From contig JBKECP010000037.1 of assembly GCA_047974765.1 (NCBI GenBank), positions 1 to 64,000 on the forward strand: 64,000 nucleotides of DNA. The letters run 5' to 3'. The translations under genes were made by a program, and so were the position numbers. This document shows, piece by piece, positions 51,932 through 61,321 of the stretch. Under the pieces are notes generated by a model. That model saw only the letters and a program-made list of their open reading frames with translations. It was not told the origin of the DNA and searched no databases. How positions within the stretch are numbered: position 1 is the first letter of the stretch; every line of letters begins with the position of its first letter. Source of the DNA: JBKECP01 sp047974765. Its GTDB lineage: Bacteria > Pseudomonadota > Gammaproteobacteria > Pseudomonadales > Halieaceae.

Positions 51932-53242
51932 CTACATATAAATAAACTTGGCGAGGAAAACCAGCGCCAGAAACCAGGCGCCGTGGCTGATATCCCGGCC
52001 TCGACCACTACAAAGCTTGATCAGCACATAGGCAATAAAGCCCACGGCAATACCATTGGCAATAGAAAAACTCAGAGGAATCATCACAATCGTAATCAGC
52101 GCGGGAATAACCTCTGTCTGATCGCCCCACTCCAGCCCCTGCATACCGGTCAGCATCAGCATGGCAACATAAACCAGCGCACCGGCGGTGGCAAAAGCCG
52201 GCACCATACCTGCCAGTGGCGCAAAGAAAATAGCCAGTAAAAACAGCAAACCAACGGTGACAGCGGTTAAACCGGTTCGCCCACCAGCGGCGACCCCTGC
52301 CGCGCTCTCAACATAACTGGTCACTGGTGCACAGCCCAAAAAAGCCCCCAGTACGCCAGAGGTGCTGTCGGCCTTCAATGCCCGATCCATATTTTGAATA
52401 TTGCCCTGTGCATCCACCAGATTGGCCCGGTTGGCCACTCCCAGCAAAGTACCGGCGGTATCAAACAGATTCACAAACAAAAAGGCAATGATGACGCTGG
52501 TCATAGCCACGTCGAGTGCGCCCATAATATCCAGTTGCATAAAGATAGGCGCCATACTGGGCGGCGTGGCTATCAATCCACTGTAACTCACCTCGCCCAG
52601 CAACAGGCCAAGTACAGTAATTGTTAAAATACCCACAATAATAGCGCCGTGAATCTGCCGGATAGACAAAATTGCAATCAACAAAAAACCCAGGCAGGAC
52701 AAGGCTGGAGCCGGCTGGGTGAGATCGCCCAGCGTCAGGAATGTTGCTTCACTTGCAACAATAATGCCGCCACTTTTGAGCCCGATAAATCCCACAAAAA
52801 GACCGACACCTGCCCCCATTGCCACCCGCAAATCCAGTGGGATACTCTCCAGCATCCAGCGGCGAATACGGGTCACACTCATAATCACAAACAGCACGCC
52901 TGCCAGAAAAACAGCGCCTAAAGCCACCTGCCAGCCATAACCCATATCGGCAACAACGGTGTAAGTGAAAAAAGCATTGAGTCCCATACCCGGTGCCAGC
53001 CCCACAGGCCAGTTGGCATACAGCCCCATTAAAAAGCAGGCCAGTGCAGAGGCCAGACAAGTGGCAACAAAGCTCGCTTGGAGATCCATACCTGCCGAAG
53101 CCATCATCTGCGGATTGACAAAGATGATGTAGGCCATAGTGACAAAAGTCGTTGCACCGGCAATCAGTTCACGGCGAAACGTACTACCATGTTCAGCCAG
53201 TTGAAAATAACGGCCAATCAGACCCTGTTGAGACGCATCCAT
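51932..53242 (-). CDS. NCS2-family purine base permease (AzgA type)
   Basis: The product is 436 aa with about a dozen membrane segments (e.g. GWQVALGAVFLAGVLFVIMS, LTAVTVGLLFLLAIFFAPLA). The AzgA/GhxP motifs are present: ELIAGATTFVTMAYIIFVNP, APGMGLNAFFTYTVV, FLFVNLFDTAGTLLGVANRA and GCAPVTSYVESAAGVAAGGR. It imports hypoxanthine/guanine or adenine by proton symport. Divergent from a purine phosphoribosyltransferase gene, with a PurR-like box in the shared 142-bp gap. Confidence 0.92.
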   Translation of the reverse strand: MDASQQGLIGRYFQLAEHGSTFRRELIAGATTFVTMAYIIFVNPQMMASAGMDLQASFVATCLASALACFLMGLYANWPVGLAPGMGLNAFFTYTVVADMGYGWQVALGAVFLAGVLFVIMSVTRIRRWMLESIPLDLRVAMGAGVGLFVGFIGLKSGGIIVASEATFLTLGDLTQPAPALSCLGFLLIAILSIRQIHGAIIVGILTITVLGLLLGEVSYSGLIATPPSMAPIFMQLDIMGALDVAMTSVIIAFLFVNLFDTAGTLLGVANRANLVDAQGNIQNMDRALKADSTSGVLGAFLGCAPVTSYVESAAGVAAGGRTGLTAVTVGLLFLLAIFFAPLAGMVPAFATAGALVYVAMLMLTGMQGLEWGDQTEVIPALITIVMIPLSFSIANGIAVGFIAYVLIKLCSGRGRDISHGAWFLALVFLAKFIYM

Positions 53243-53294
53243 AACAACCCCTGTATCACTGACCTATGCCGGGTCGATCAAAAAACGGAAGTTT

Positions 53295-53310
53295 ACGCAA
53301 TCGTTTCCCG
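53295..53310. promoter_or_regulatory. PurR-like operator
   Basis: ACGCAATCGTTTCCCG matches the enterobacterial PurR consensus ACGCAAACGTTTNCNT at about 13 of 16 positions (14 counting the Ns). It lies between the divergent purine permease and phosphoribosyltransferase genes. The consensus comes from E. coli; no purR gene is in this window. Confidence 0.5.
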
Positions 53311-53384
53311 AGGCACCATAGAAGCAGTCACTGTGGTAACCTTGCGCGCCTGTTTTGTCATCCCAATGATTATCAAACGCCATC

Positions 53385-53969
53385 ATGCACAAACACTACA
53401 TCAGCGCACAGCAGCTTCTTGAGGATTCATTTTATCTGGCCTGGCAGGTTTACGAGAGCGGATATCGACCCAATTACATTGTCGGCGTCTGGCGCGGCGG
53501 CGCGCCGGTGGGCATTGCCGTACAGGAATTGCTAGATGTGCTGGATGTCAAATCAGACCATATTGCCATTCGCACGTCCTCCTACACTGGCATTAACCAG
53601 CGCAGTCGCCACGTGATGGTACACGGTCTGAATTATCTGATTAAACGTCTGGAGTCAGAGGATTCACTGCTGATCGTTGACGATGTACACGACTCGGGCC
53701 ACTCCATTGACCAGATCGTTAAAGATTTGCGCGAAGCCTGCAAAAAGAACTCACCCGACATTCGTATTGCCACCCCCTATTTCAAACCAAACCAGAACAA
53801 AACGGGCCGTATCCCTGATTATTTTGTGCATCAAACCGATGACTGGCTGGTATTTCCCCACGAGCTGGACGGCTTGTCTGTAACAGAAATTCGCAATAAC
53901 AAGCCTGAGCTGGCAGGCCTGATGGATAAAATTGCAGAGGTTATCGAAACCAGAACCACCACCGTTTAA
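53385..53969 (+). CDS. Purine phosphoribosyltransferase (hypoxanthine PRT-like)
   Basis: The product is 194 aa. Type I PRT fold with the PRPP-binding loop LLIVDDVHDSGHSIDQIV (~108-125) and the early PPi loop GVWRGGAPVGIAVQELL (~34-50). The end (PELAGLMDKIAEVIETRTT) is family-like. It would convert an imported base and PRPP to a nucleotide. Base specificity (hypoxanthine, guanine or xanthine) is not visible. Its stop codon overlaps the stop of the convergent cupin gene by 4 bp. Confidence 0.88.
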   Translation: MHKHYISAQQLLEDSFYLAWQVYESGYRPNYIVGVWRGGAPVGIAVQELLDVLDVKSDHIAIRTSSYTGINQRSRHVMVHGLNYLIKRLESEDSLLIVDDVHDSGHSIDQIVKDLREACKKNSPDIRIATPYFKPNQNKTGRIPDYFVHQTDDWLVFPHELDGLSVTEIRNNKPELAGLMDKIAEVIETRTTTV

Positions 53970-54556
53970 TCCTGCCGGGTATAGGCTCTGATTAATGCGG
54001 CATGCTCGGGAAATTCGGCCAGTAGATCACTGCACTTACCCAGACTCATATCTGCATACTCAAAACCTGGCGCTACCGCCTCGGAAATCAGCCCGTACTC
54101 ACCCGCAGGCAGATGCGAAGCCTTCCAGACACCACCTCGCACGATCAGTTGCAGCTGCTGTCCAGCCGCCAGATCCGGGCCAAGCACTGCCGTTTCCAGA
54201 TGCCCATCCGGATAAATCATGTAGTAATTTACCGGCGCTCCCAAGTGCCAAAAATGCAGAATATCTGACTGATTGCGATGCCAATGCCCCGTGGGAGCAT
54301 CTTTGGTCAGCAGATAATGGATGGATGTCATCGTGTAGCGCTCACCCTCAACCGTATTGACTTTGGGACGATGGTCAGCCTGAAAAGTACGCCGAAAATA
54401 ACCACCCTCAACATGCGATTCCAGCTGTAGCGATGCAATCACCGTATTGACATCGGGTGTCATCAGCGGCCCTTGTTCACCGGCAAGTGCCATTTGCACA
54501 CCAGTAAGGGCTAGAGCCGTCCCCCATGTGCCGAGGCGCCATATAACTGTTTTCAT
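53966..54556 (-). CDS. Exported DUF985 (cupin-like) protein
   Basis: The product is 196 aa with a signal peptide (MKTVIWRLGTWGTALALTGV...ALA). The DUF985 cupin signature includes LESHVEGGYFRRTFQADHR, HYLLTKDAPTGHWHRNQSDI and ISEAVAPGFEYADMSLGKCS. Most DUF985 proteins are cytosolic and of unknown function; this exported form is unusual. It overlaps the amidohydrolase stop by 4 nt and should be made with it. Enzymatic role, if any, unknown. Confidence 0.88.
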   Translation of the reverse strand: MKTVIWRLGTWGTALALTGVQMALAGEQGPLMTPDVNTVIASLQLESHVEGGYFRRTFQADHRPKVNTVEGERYTMTSIHYLLTKDAPTGHWHRNQSDILHFWHLGAPVNYYMIYPDGHLETAVLGPDLAAGQQLQLIVRGGVWKASHLPAGEYGLISEAVAPGFEYADMSLGKCSDLLAEFPEHAALIRAYTRQD

Positions 54557-55968
54557 TTTTCCACCTGTGCTGCTTCATCCAGTGCTGCTTTCACCTTGTC
54601 AGCATATGCAGCCACCGCTTTGCGCAATGCCGTTTCATCAATGCTCAGTACGTTTCGTTCATACATCAGTATCTGGCCGGCCACAATCGTAGTGGTAACG
54701 TCATCACTGTCAACAACATAAGCCAGGTGAGATGTAATATTGTACAGGGGCTGTTGCTGTAATTGACTGACATCCACCTGAATCATATCCGCCTGCATGC
54801 CGACCTTGAGCTGGCCTGTCTGATGCCCAAGGTGAACAGCCTGAGCCCCCATACGGGTAGCCATAGCAAGTGCTGTTGCTGCGGGCAACTCAGAGGGATT
54901 ACCCGTACTGACCTTATGCAGTAAAGCCGCCATACGGATTTCCTCCCACATATCCAGATCATTATTACTGGCCGCGCCATCCGTACCCAAACCGACATTA
55001 ATCCCGGCCTTGAGCATGGCAGGCACCGGTGAAACACCGGCAGCCAGCTTCATATTGGAACCGGGGTTGTGAACGGCGCCCACACCGGCCGCAGCAGTCA
55101 GTTCAATGTCTTTTGCATCAAGCTGAACCATATGGGCAGCAATCAATGGCAGATCATACAGGCCCAGCGTCTGTACATGCTGTACTGGTGTGGTGTTGTA
55201 ATGCTTTGCAATATATTCACGCTCGGTGGGAGCCTCAGCCAGATGTATGGATACCGGTGCACTCAGCTCACGGGCCTTTTCCACGGTAGCCTGCAAGTGC
55301 TCAGGTATGACAGTGTAGGGAGCATGAGGACCAAAAGCCGGTGTAATACGCAGATTTTTACCCTGCCAGCGATGCACAAAGGCTTCTGCGGCAGCAAAAG
55401 AATCATCCCAGCCCTTAAAACCTGGGCTGGGATAGTCAATATGCGGGGCCGCAATTACCGCCCGCAAACCACAGCGCTCAACTACAGCCGCAATTTCATC
55501 CGGATAGAAATACATATCTACAAAGGTAGTGGTACCCCCGCGTATCATTTCCCAACAAGCCAGCTCAGCCCCTGTGCGCACAAACCCGGCATCTACAAAA
55601 CGTGCTTCCATCGGGAAAATATAATGGTTCAGCCAGTTCATCAGGTCGAGATCATCGGCCATTCCCCGAAACAGGGTCATGGCTGTATGGGTATGACCAT
55701 TGATGAGGCCGGGCATCAACACCTTGCCTGAACCTTCAATCACCTGATTGGCCAGGTATTCACCGTCAATCTGCACACGCGGCCCCACAGCGACAATCCG
55801 GCCACTATCAATAACCACTGCACCATCGCGGATTTCTGGCTGTTGCAGATCCATAGTCAGAACATAGTCACCATAGACAATCAGATCAGAAGGGGCCTGG
55901 GCCTGCACCGGGCTGGTAAGCAACCACAACAGAGTAGCCAGCAGCGCGCCGTTATTGTATTTTTTCAC
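54553..55968 (-). CDS. Exported amidohydrolase (MTA/SAH deaminase-like)
   Basis: The start is GTG 55968 (471 aa), giving a signal peptide VKKYNNGALLATLLWLLTSP then VQAQA. The TrzA/MtaD-type TIM barrel has HTHTAMTLFRGMADD (HxH), SIHLAEAPTEREY and LGTDGAASNNDLDMWEEI. Relatives deaminate methylthioadenosine, adenosylhomocysteine or other adenine nucleosides, or act on triazines, and are normally cytosolic; the signal peptide puts this one in the periplasm. It forms an operon with the DUF985 gene and is divergent from the TonB-dependent receptor. Substrate is inferred, not shown. Confidence 0.88.
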   Translation of the reverse strand: MKKYNNGALLATLLWLLTSPVQAQAPSDLIVYGDYVLTMDLQQPEIRDGAVVIDSGRIVAVGPRVQIDGEYLANQVIEGSGKVLMPGLINGHTHTAMTLFRGMADDLDLMNWLNHYIFPMEARFVDAGFVRTGAELACWEMIRGGTTTFVDMYFYPDEIAAVVERCGLRAVIAAPHIDYPSPGFKGWDDSFAAAEAFVHRWQGKNLRITPAFGPHAPYTVIPEHLQATVEKARELSAPVSIHLAEAPTEREYIAKHYNTTPVQHVQTLGLYDLPLIAAHMVQLDAKDIELTAAAGVGAVHNPGSNMKLAAGVSPVPAMLKAGINVGLGTDGAASNNDLDMWEEIRMAALLHKVSTGNPSELPAATALAMATRMGAQAVHLGHQTGQLKVGMQADMIQVDVSQLQQQPLYNITSHLAYVVDSDDVTTTIVAGQILMYERNVLSIDETALRKAVAAYADKVKAALDEAAQVEK

Positions 55969-56188
55969 GTTATGAATCCCTATAAGCTGTTTGTGCTGCA
56001 AGCACTTGCCAAACACCGGACTGAAATAGAAGTGATTTCGGTATTTTTCCCGATACAGGCTGCGAGTTCCCATTAATATCGGTAAATTTTGCACACTTGT
56101 GACAATAACACCAGCCGGTGTCGCCAAAGCCCCGCACAACACCCGGTTTCACCTTATAAAAACCCAATCCCAGCAGGAGAGACAGCCT

Positions 56189-58348
56189 ATGACCAGGCTT
56201 TTCGTACCCCGGACAGCCCTTGCAGCTATTGTTGCCGCAACTGCAAGCACCGCCACCCCCGTCTTTGCCCAGCTTGAAGAAATTATTGTTACCGCCCAAA
56301 AGCGAGAACAAAACCTGATTGATGTACCGCTATCAGTAGCCACCCTGTCGGGTGAGCGTTTTACCGCTATCTTTGAAGGTGGCGCCGATATTCGCGGTCT
56401 GTCTGGCCGGATTCCCGGCCTGTATGTGGAATCCTCCAATGGCCGGGCGGCGCCACGCTTCTACATTCGTGGCCTGGGCAATATCGACTTTGATCTGGCC
56501 GCCTCCCAACCGGTTTCCGTGGTTATGGATGAAGTGGTGCAGGAAAATGTTGTTCTGAAAAGTTTCCCTCTGTTTGATATCGAAAACGTTGAAGTGCTGC
56601 GTGGTCCACAAGGCTCCCTGTTTGGCCGCAATACCACGGCCGGCATCGTTAAACTGGATTCACGCAAGCCCACTTTTGAAAGTGAAGGCTACGCCAAAAC
56701 AGAGCTGGGCACCCTTGGCACCTTGAATTTTCAGGGTGCGACCGGCGGCGGGATTACCGAAACACTGGCGGGCCGTATCGCCGTACTCTACCAAAACCGT
56801 GCCGACTGGATTGACAACGGTTACAGCGGTGAAAAAGATGCTATTGGCGGCTTCAAGGAAAAGGCGGTTAAAGGTTTTTTGCTGTGGCAGCCAACAGATA
56901 ACCTCAGTGCATTACTCGGTGTCCACTACCGAGATCTGGATGGTACTGCGCCTGTCTTTCGGGCCAACATCTTTGACGCTGGCAGCAACCAGCTGAACGA
57001 CAATTATGACCGCGACACCATTTACTTTGACGGTGGCGAAGGCAACCCACAGGAATACGAAGGCAAGGGTGCCAACCTGAAAGTCGACTACGATTTTGGC
57101 GCATTCACCTTGACCTCCATCACCGCCTGGGAAGAAGCCAATGGCCTTAGTATGGGGGATATTGACGGCGGTTATGGTGCCAGCTCTCTGCCAGCAATGG
57201 GGCCCGGTGTCATTCCCTTTTCTTCTCAGACTCTGGATGCGGCCGACACCAATCAGTTCACTCAGGAAATTCGTCTGGCCAACAATGGCAGCGAAGGCTT
57301 TAACTGGCAAATAGGCGCCTTCTACTTCGATGCAGAGCTGGATGTGTTGACTAACCCCTTCTATCTTCCACCTACCACCGTTCGCCATGAGAACACAACC
57401 TGGGCCATATTTGGCCAGGGCGATATCGCACTGGGAGAGGCCTGGACATTGACCGCCGGTATTCGCTATACCGACGATGACAAGGACTTTGAAGCACCTG
57501 CCTACAAGGTCAGCGCAAATGATGAAAAAGTGAGCGGCGACCTTGCTCTGGCCTATGCGCCGACAGACAACAGCAGCGTGTGGGCCAGAATAGGCACAGG
57601 TTTTCGCGCCCCATCCATTCAGGGCCGCGATGTGGCTTTTGGCGCAGCGCCATCAGTAGCTGACTCCGAAACCATCGACTCCCTTGAACTGGGCTACAAG
57701 GCAGAACTCTTCGAACAACATCTGCGCCTGAACACCGCTGTATTTTATTATGAAGTTCAGGATATGCAGTTCACCGCTGTCGGTGGCGCCAATAATCTTC
57801 TGCAAATGGTCAATGCCGACAAGGGCACTGGCCAGGGTGTGGAACTGGATGTGGAATGGCTTGTTGGCGAACACCTTCAACTGACTTTTGGTGCAGCCTA
57901 TGCCGATACCGAAATTAAAGATGACCGTCTGCGGGTCAGCCCCTGCGGTAGTGGTATGTGTACGCCAACAGACCGCCTGGATAACAGCGGCTTTGCTTAT
58001 GTTGATGGCAATGCCTTTCCCAATGCACCACGCACCACCTTCAATTTCACAGCCTCTTACGCCATTGCAGTAGGCAATAATGCAGAAATTTTTGCCTTCA
58101 CCGACTGGTCCTATCAGGGTGAAACCCAGATATTCCTTTATGAAGCAAAGGAATTTCGCACTGACAACCAGTACGAAGGCGGTGTGCGACTGGGCTGGCG
58201 TCGCCTCGACAACAGTCTGGAAGTTGCGGTGTTTGGTCGCAACATCACTGATGAGGAAAATATACAGGGCGCCATCGACTTCAACAATCTGACCGGCTTC
58301 ACCAATGAACCCCGGATCTGGGGTATATCGGTTGCGACAGAATTCTAA
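56189..58348 (+). CDS. TonB-dependent outer-membrane receptor
   Basis: The product is 719 aa from ATG 56189 behind AGGAGAGAC. Signal peptide ends near TPVFA. The TonB box region is LEEIIVTAQKREQNLIDVPL, the plug domain has NVEVLRGPQGSLFGRNTTAG, and the barrel ends in the aromatic C-terminus GISVATEF. It moves a ligand across the outer membrane with energy from TonB-ExbBD. A terminator separates it from the NUP gene in the same direction. Purine nucleosides are the likely ligand given the neighbours; the sequence alone does not show specificity. Confidence 0.95.
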   Translation: MTRLFVPRTALAAIVAATASTATPVFAQLEEIIVTAQKREQNLIDVPLSVATLSGERFTAIFEGGADIRGLSGRIPGLYVESSNGRAAPRFYIRGLGNIDFDLAASQPVSVVMDEVVQENVVLKSFPLFDIENVEVLRGPQGSLFGRNTTAGIVKLDSRKPTFESEGYAKTELGTLGTLNFQGATGGGITETLAGRIAVLYQNRADWIDNGYSGEKDAIGGFKEKAVKGFLLWQPTDNLSALLGVHYRDLDGTAPVFRANIFDAGSNQLNDNYDRDTIYFDGGEGNPQEYEGKGANLKVDYDFGAFTLTSITAWEEANGLSMGDIDGGYGASSLPAMGPGVIPFSSQTLDAADTNQFTQEIRLANNGSEGFNWQIGAFYFDAELDVLTNPFYLPPTTVRHENTTWAIFGQGDIALGEAWTLTAGIRYTDDDKDFEAPAYKVSANDEKVSGDLALAYAPTDNSSVWARIGTGFRAPSIQGRDVAFGAAPSVADSETIDSLELGYKAELFEQHLRLNTAVFYYEVQDMQFTAVGGANNLLQMVNADKGTGQGVELDVEWLVGEHLQLTFGAAYADTEIKDDRLRVSPCGSGMCTPTDRLDNSGFAYVDGNAFPNAPRTTFNFTASYAIAVGNNAEIFAFTDWSYQGETQIFLYEAKEFRTDNQYEGGVRLGWRRLDNSLEVAVFGRNITDEENIQGAIDFNNLTGFTNEPRIWGISVATEF

Positions 58349-58362
58349 GTAAGATCTACTGC

Positions 58363-58394
58363 AAGCGGCTCTCCTGCCGGGGAACCGCTTTTTA
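58363..58394 (+). terminator. Hairpin terminator between the receptor and NUP genes
   Basis: AAGCGG (58363-58368) pairs with CCGCTT (58385-58390), followed by TTTT. The larger loop has some inner pairing. It may attenuate rather than end transcription, since the NUP gene follows closely in the same direction. Confidence 0.65.
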
Positions 58395-58415
58395 TCATTC
58401 AATCCGGAAATATCC

Positions 58416-59462
58416 ATGAAACACTTAATCTGCCTGCTTACATTTGCACTACTATCAAGCAGTACAGCACTTGCCATCGACCAGCCCATCCCCGTGCGCG
58501 TTGTGGTGGTTACCATGTTTGAATCCGGGGCTGACAGCGGTGATGATGCAGGTGAATTTCAACGCTGGAATGAACGCCTGCCACTATCCACCGTTTTTCC
58601 GGCTCCACAGATGCACCACGATATTCATTTTAATGAAGAGCTGGGTGTGCTTGGCATTGTAACCGGCATGGGCACAGCCAACTCGGCGGCCAATGTGATG
58701 GCACTGGGTATGGACCCACGCTTTGATCTGAGCCGTGCTTATTGGCTGGTAGCGGGTATTTCCGGTTTTGATCCAGCAGACGCCTCTTTAGGTTCAGTCG
58801 CCTGGGCGGAATACCTGGTTGATGGTGATCTGGCCCATCAAATTGACGCTCGCGAAATACCCAAAGACTGGAACAGTGGCTACTTTCCCCTGTTCAGTCA
58901 GGGTCCAAATGATCCGGCGCGCAAAAGCTACAATCTGGGTGAAGTTTTTCAGCTCAACAGTAAACTGGTTAATTGGGCCTATGAATTTACCCGCCAAATG
59001 GAGCTACCCGATGATCCGGCTTTGGCGGCTACGCGCAAACTCTACCCAGAATACCCCATTGCCCAGCGCAAACCCTTTGTACTCAAGGGCGACCAACTGG
59101 CCGCTATGACCTTCTGGCACGGCGAACAGCTCAACACCTGGGCTAATGAGTGGGTCAGGTACTGGACTGACGGCAAAGGTGAATTTGTCAGTTCTGCGAT
59201 GGAAGACACCGGTACTTTCCAGTCACTTACCTATTTGCACAATGCCGGCAAAGTTGACAAAAACCGCGTGCTGGTACTGCGTACCGCTTCTAATTTTACT
59301 CTGCCGCCTAAAGGCAAAAGTGCAGCCGATTACTTGCGCGAAGAACAGCACGACAGCTACGCTGGCTTGAATGCTGCACTGGAAAATGCCTACCGCGTAG
59401 GCAGTGCGGTAGTTAAAGAGCTGGCGCAAAACTGGGATCGCTACGGCAAAGCCACGCCTTAA
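58416..59462 (+). CDS. NUP-family purine nucleoside permease/phosphorylase-like protein
   Basis: The product is 348 aa with signal peptide MKHLICLLTFALLSSSTALA. The NUP family motifs include VVVTMFESGADSGDDAGEFQ, GVLGIVTGMGTANSAANVMA, GISGFDPADASLGSVAWAEY and SAMEDTGTFQSLTYL. The family name comes from a fungal nucleoside permease, but bacterial members have no membrane helices, resemble nucleoside phosphorylases and are exported. In this cluster it probably binds or cleaves nucleosides in the periplasm. Activity is inferred. Confidence 0.9.
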   Translation: MKHLICLLTFALLSSSTALAIDQPIPVRVVVVTMFESGADSGDDAGEFQRWNERLPLSTVFPAPQMHHDIHFNEELGVLGIVTGMGTANSAANVMALGMDPRFDLSRAYWLVAGISGFDPADASLGSVAWAEYLVDGDLAHQIDAREIPKDWNSGYFPLFSQGPNDPARKSYNLGEVFQLNSKLVNWAYEFTRQMELPDDPALAATRKLYPEYPIAQRKPFVLKGDQLAAMTFWHGEQLNTWANEWVRYWTDGKGEFVSSAMEDTGTFQSLTYLHNAGKVDKNRVLVLRTASNFTLPPKGKSAADYLREEQHDSYAGLNAALENAYRVGSAVVKELAQNWDRYGKATP

Positions 59463-59562
59463 CATAAATACCAGCACGAGAATCAACCCTGAAAAACAGC
59501 TGCAAAATAAACGGTTGCCACATGCTAAACTGGGCAGGTTTTCAACAAGCCATTATTTAAAC

Positions 59563-60294
59563 GTGCCAAATCAGCGTGACAATATCTATGCCGAACCACT
59601 GGTCTCTCCGGGCCTGTTCAGGTTTGATGACAAAGTAGCAGGTGTTTTCCCCGACATGATCAAGCGCTCTGTGCCGGGTTACACTACCATCATTGCCATG
59701 ACAGGCCTGCTGGCAGGCCGCTATGCCACAGCTGGCAGCCAGCTTTATGATTTGGGTTGTTCGCTGGGTGCATCCACGCTGGCCATACGCCAACACCTAA
59801 AATACAGTAACTGCCGCATTATCGCAGTGGACAACTCAATCGCCATGCTCGAACGCTGCCGCAGTGTAGTTGAAACCGACACTCACGAAGCACCCGTAGA
59901 ATTACGGCTGGCCAACCTCCAGGATGTAGCAGTTGAAAATGCTTCAGTGGTTGTACTCAACTTCACCCTGCAATTTATTCCCCGCGAACAACGTAATCGT
60001 GTTATCAACCATATTTATCAGGGGCTGCGCCCAGGCGGTATTATGGTGCTGTCTGAAAAACTCACCTTTGAAGATCCACACCTGAACGCACTGAATATTG
60101 AACTGCATCACCAGTTCAAACGCGCCAACGGTTACAGTGACCTGGAGATCGCCCAAAAGCGCAATGCCCTGGATAAAGTGTTGCTGCCGGAAACACTAAA
60201 GCAGCACCGACAACGAATAACCAGGGCAGGCTTTAGCAGCTGTGAGGTATGGTTTCAGTGTTTTAATTTTGCATCACTGATTGCCCTGAAATAA
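59563..60294 (+). CDS. cmoA: Carboxy-S-adenosyl-L-methionine synthase
   Basis: The product is 243 aa from GTG 59563 (VPNQRDNIYAEPLVSPG), close to the E. coli length of 247; no ATG fits. SAM-fold motif I is YDLGCSLGASTLAIRQ. Other hallmarks are VFPDMIKRSVPGYTTIIAMT and NFTLQFIPREQRNRVI. It makes carboxy-SAM from SAM and prephenate for tRNA wobble uridine modification. cmoB follows 11 nt later. Confidence 0.96.
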   Translation: MPNQRDNIYAEPLVSPGLFRFDDKVAGVFPDMIKRSVPGYTTIIAMTGLLAGRYATAGSQLYDLGCSLGASTLAIRQHLKYSNCRIIAVDNSIAMLERCRSVVETDTHEAPVELRLANLQDVAVENASVVVLNFTLQFIPREQRNRVINHIYQGLRPGGIMVLSEKLTFEDPHLNALNIELHHQFKRANGYSDLEIAQKRNALDKVLLPETLKQHRQRITRAGFSSCEVWFQCFNFASLIALK

Positions 60295-60305
60295 ATAACA
60301 CAACA

Positions 60306-61310
60306 ATGGACGAACACAACCCGCAACACCAGCAACTGCTAAAGCGCTACCAGCCACTGATTGAGCAATGGCGCAACAGCGAACTGGCCATCTGGGCCGA
60401 ACAACTGCCAGGTCAGATTGCCAGTGGACTGTCTCTCAAGCGCTACGGCGACTTACCACACTGGCTGACAACCCTGGCTGCCCTGCCGGAGATAGCCGTT
60501 AACAGCCGCCGACTTGGCACAGCCCGCGTTGGCGTCAATAGCGACAGTGCCCTCAGCGAAGGCGAGCGCCAATCCCTGATTGACACCCTGCAAGGTCTGC
60601 ACCCCTGGCGCAAAGGCCCCTTCGACATCTTTGGCATACATATCGACACCGAATGGCGCTCGGACTGGAAATGGAAGCGCATCGCAGGCCATCTGGATGA
60701 TTTAACAGGCAGGCGGGTACTGGACGTTGGCTGCGGCAGTGGCTACCACTGCTGGCGTATGGCCGGCGCCGGCGCAGCCCAGGTCATCGGCATCGACCCG
60801 ACCCCGCTCTTTGTCATCCAGTTCTGGGCCCTGCAAAAATACCTGCAAAATCCCACCGTATGGGTTCTGCCCCTGGGTATCGAACAGGTGCCTGAAAAAA
60901 TACAGGCCTTCGACACCGTATTCTCCATGGGAGTGTTCTATCACCGACGCTCCCCCATGGACCATCTGCGTGAACTGCGCAACTGTCTGAGGCCCGGCGG
61001 CCAGCTGGTACTGGAAACCCTGATTATAGAGGGCAAAACCGGCGCCACTCTCGTTCCTGAAGGGCGCTATGCCCGCATGGGCAACGTATGGTTTTTGCCC
61101 AGCACAGACACTCTCAGCAGCTGGTTGCGCAAAAGCGGCTTCAAAGACGTGCGAACCGTTGATATCTCCAAAACCACCACCAACGAACAGCGCAGCACTG
61201 ACTGGATGCGTTTTCATTCATTGGTAGATTTTCTTGATCCGGAAGATTCCACGCAGACAATAGAGGGGCATCCAGGTCCGATGCGAGCGGTGCTTACTGC
61301 GCACGTATGA
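60306..61310 (+). CDS. cmoB: tRNA U34 carboxymethyltransferase
   Basis: The product is 334 aa. Class I methyltransferase fold with SAM motif LDVGCGSGYHCWRMAGAGA, plus CmoB-specific KGPFDIFGIHIDTEWRSDWK, VFSMGVFYHRRSPMDHLREL and PSTDTLSSWLRKSGFKDVRT. It transfers the carboxymethyl group from carboxy-SAM to 5-hydroxyuridine at position 34, giving cmo5U in tRNAs. The stop overlaps an upstream in-frame ATG of cas1, and the preferred cas1 start lies 11 nt beyond it. Confidence 0.97.
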   Translation: MDEHNPQHQQLLKRYQPLIEQWRNSELAIWAEQLPGQIASGLSLKRYGDLPHWLTTLAALPEIAVNSRRLGTARVGVNSDSALSEGERQSLIDTLQGLHPWRKGPFDIFGIHIDTEWRSDWKWKRIAGHLDDLTGRRVLDVGCGSGYHCWRMAGAGAAQVIGIDPTPLFVIQFWALQKYLQNPTVWVLPLGIEQVPEKIQAFDTVFSMGVFYHRRSPMDHLRELRNCLRPGGQLVLETLIIEGKTGATLVPEGRYARMGNVWFLPSTDTLSSWLRKSGFKDVRTVDISKTTTNEQRSTDWMRFHSLVDFLDPEDSTQTIEGHPGPMRAVLTAHV

Positions 61311-61321
61311 GGTTGAGTATT

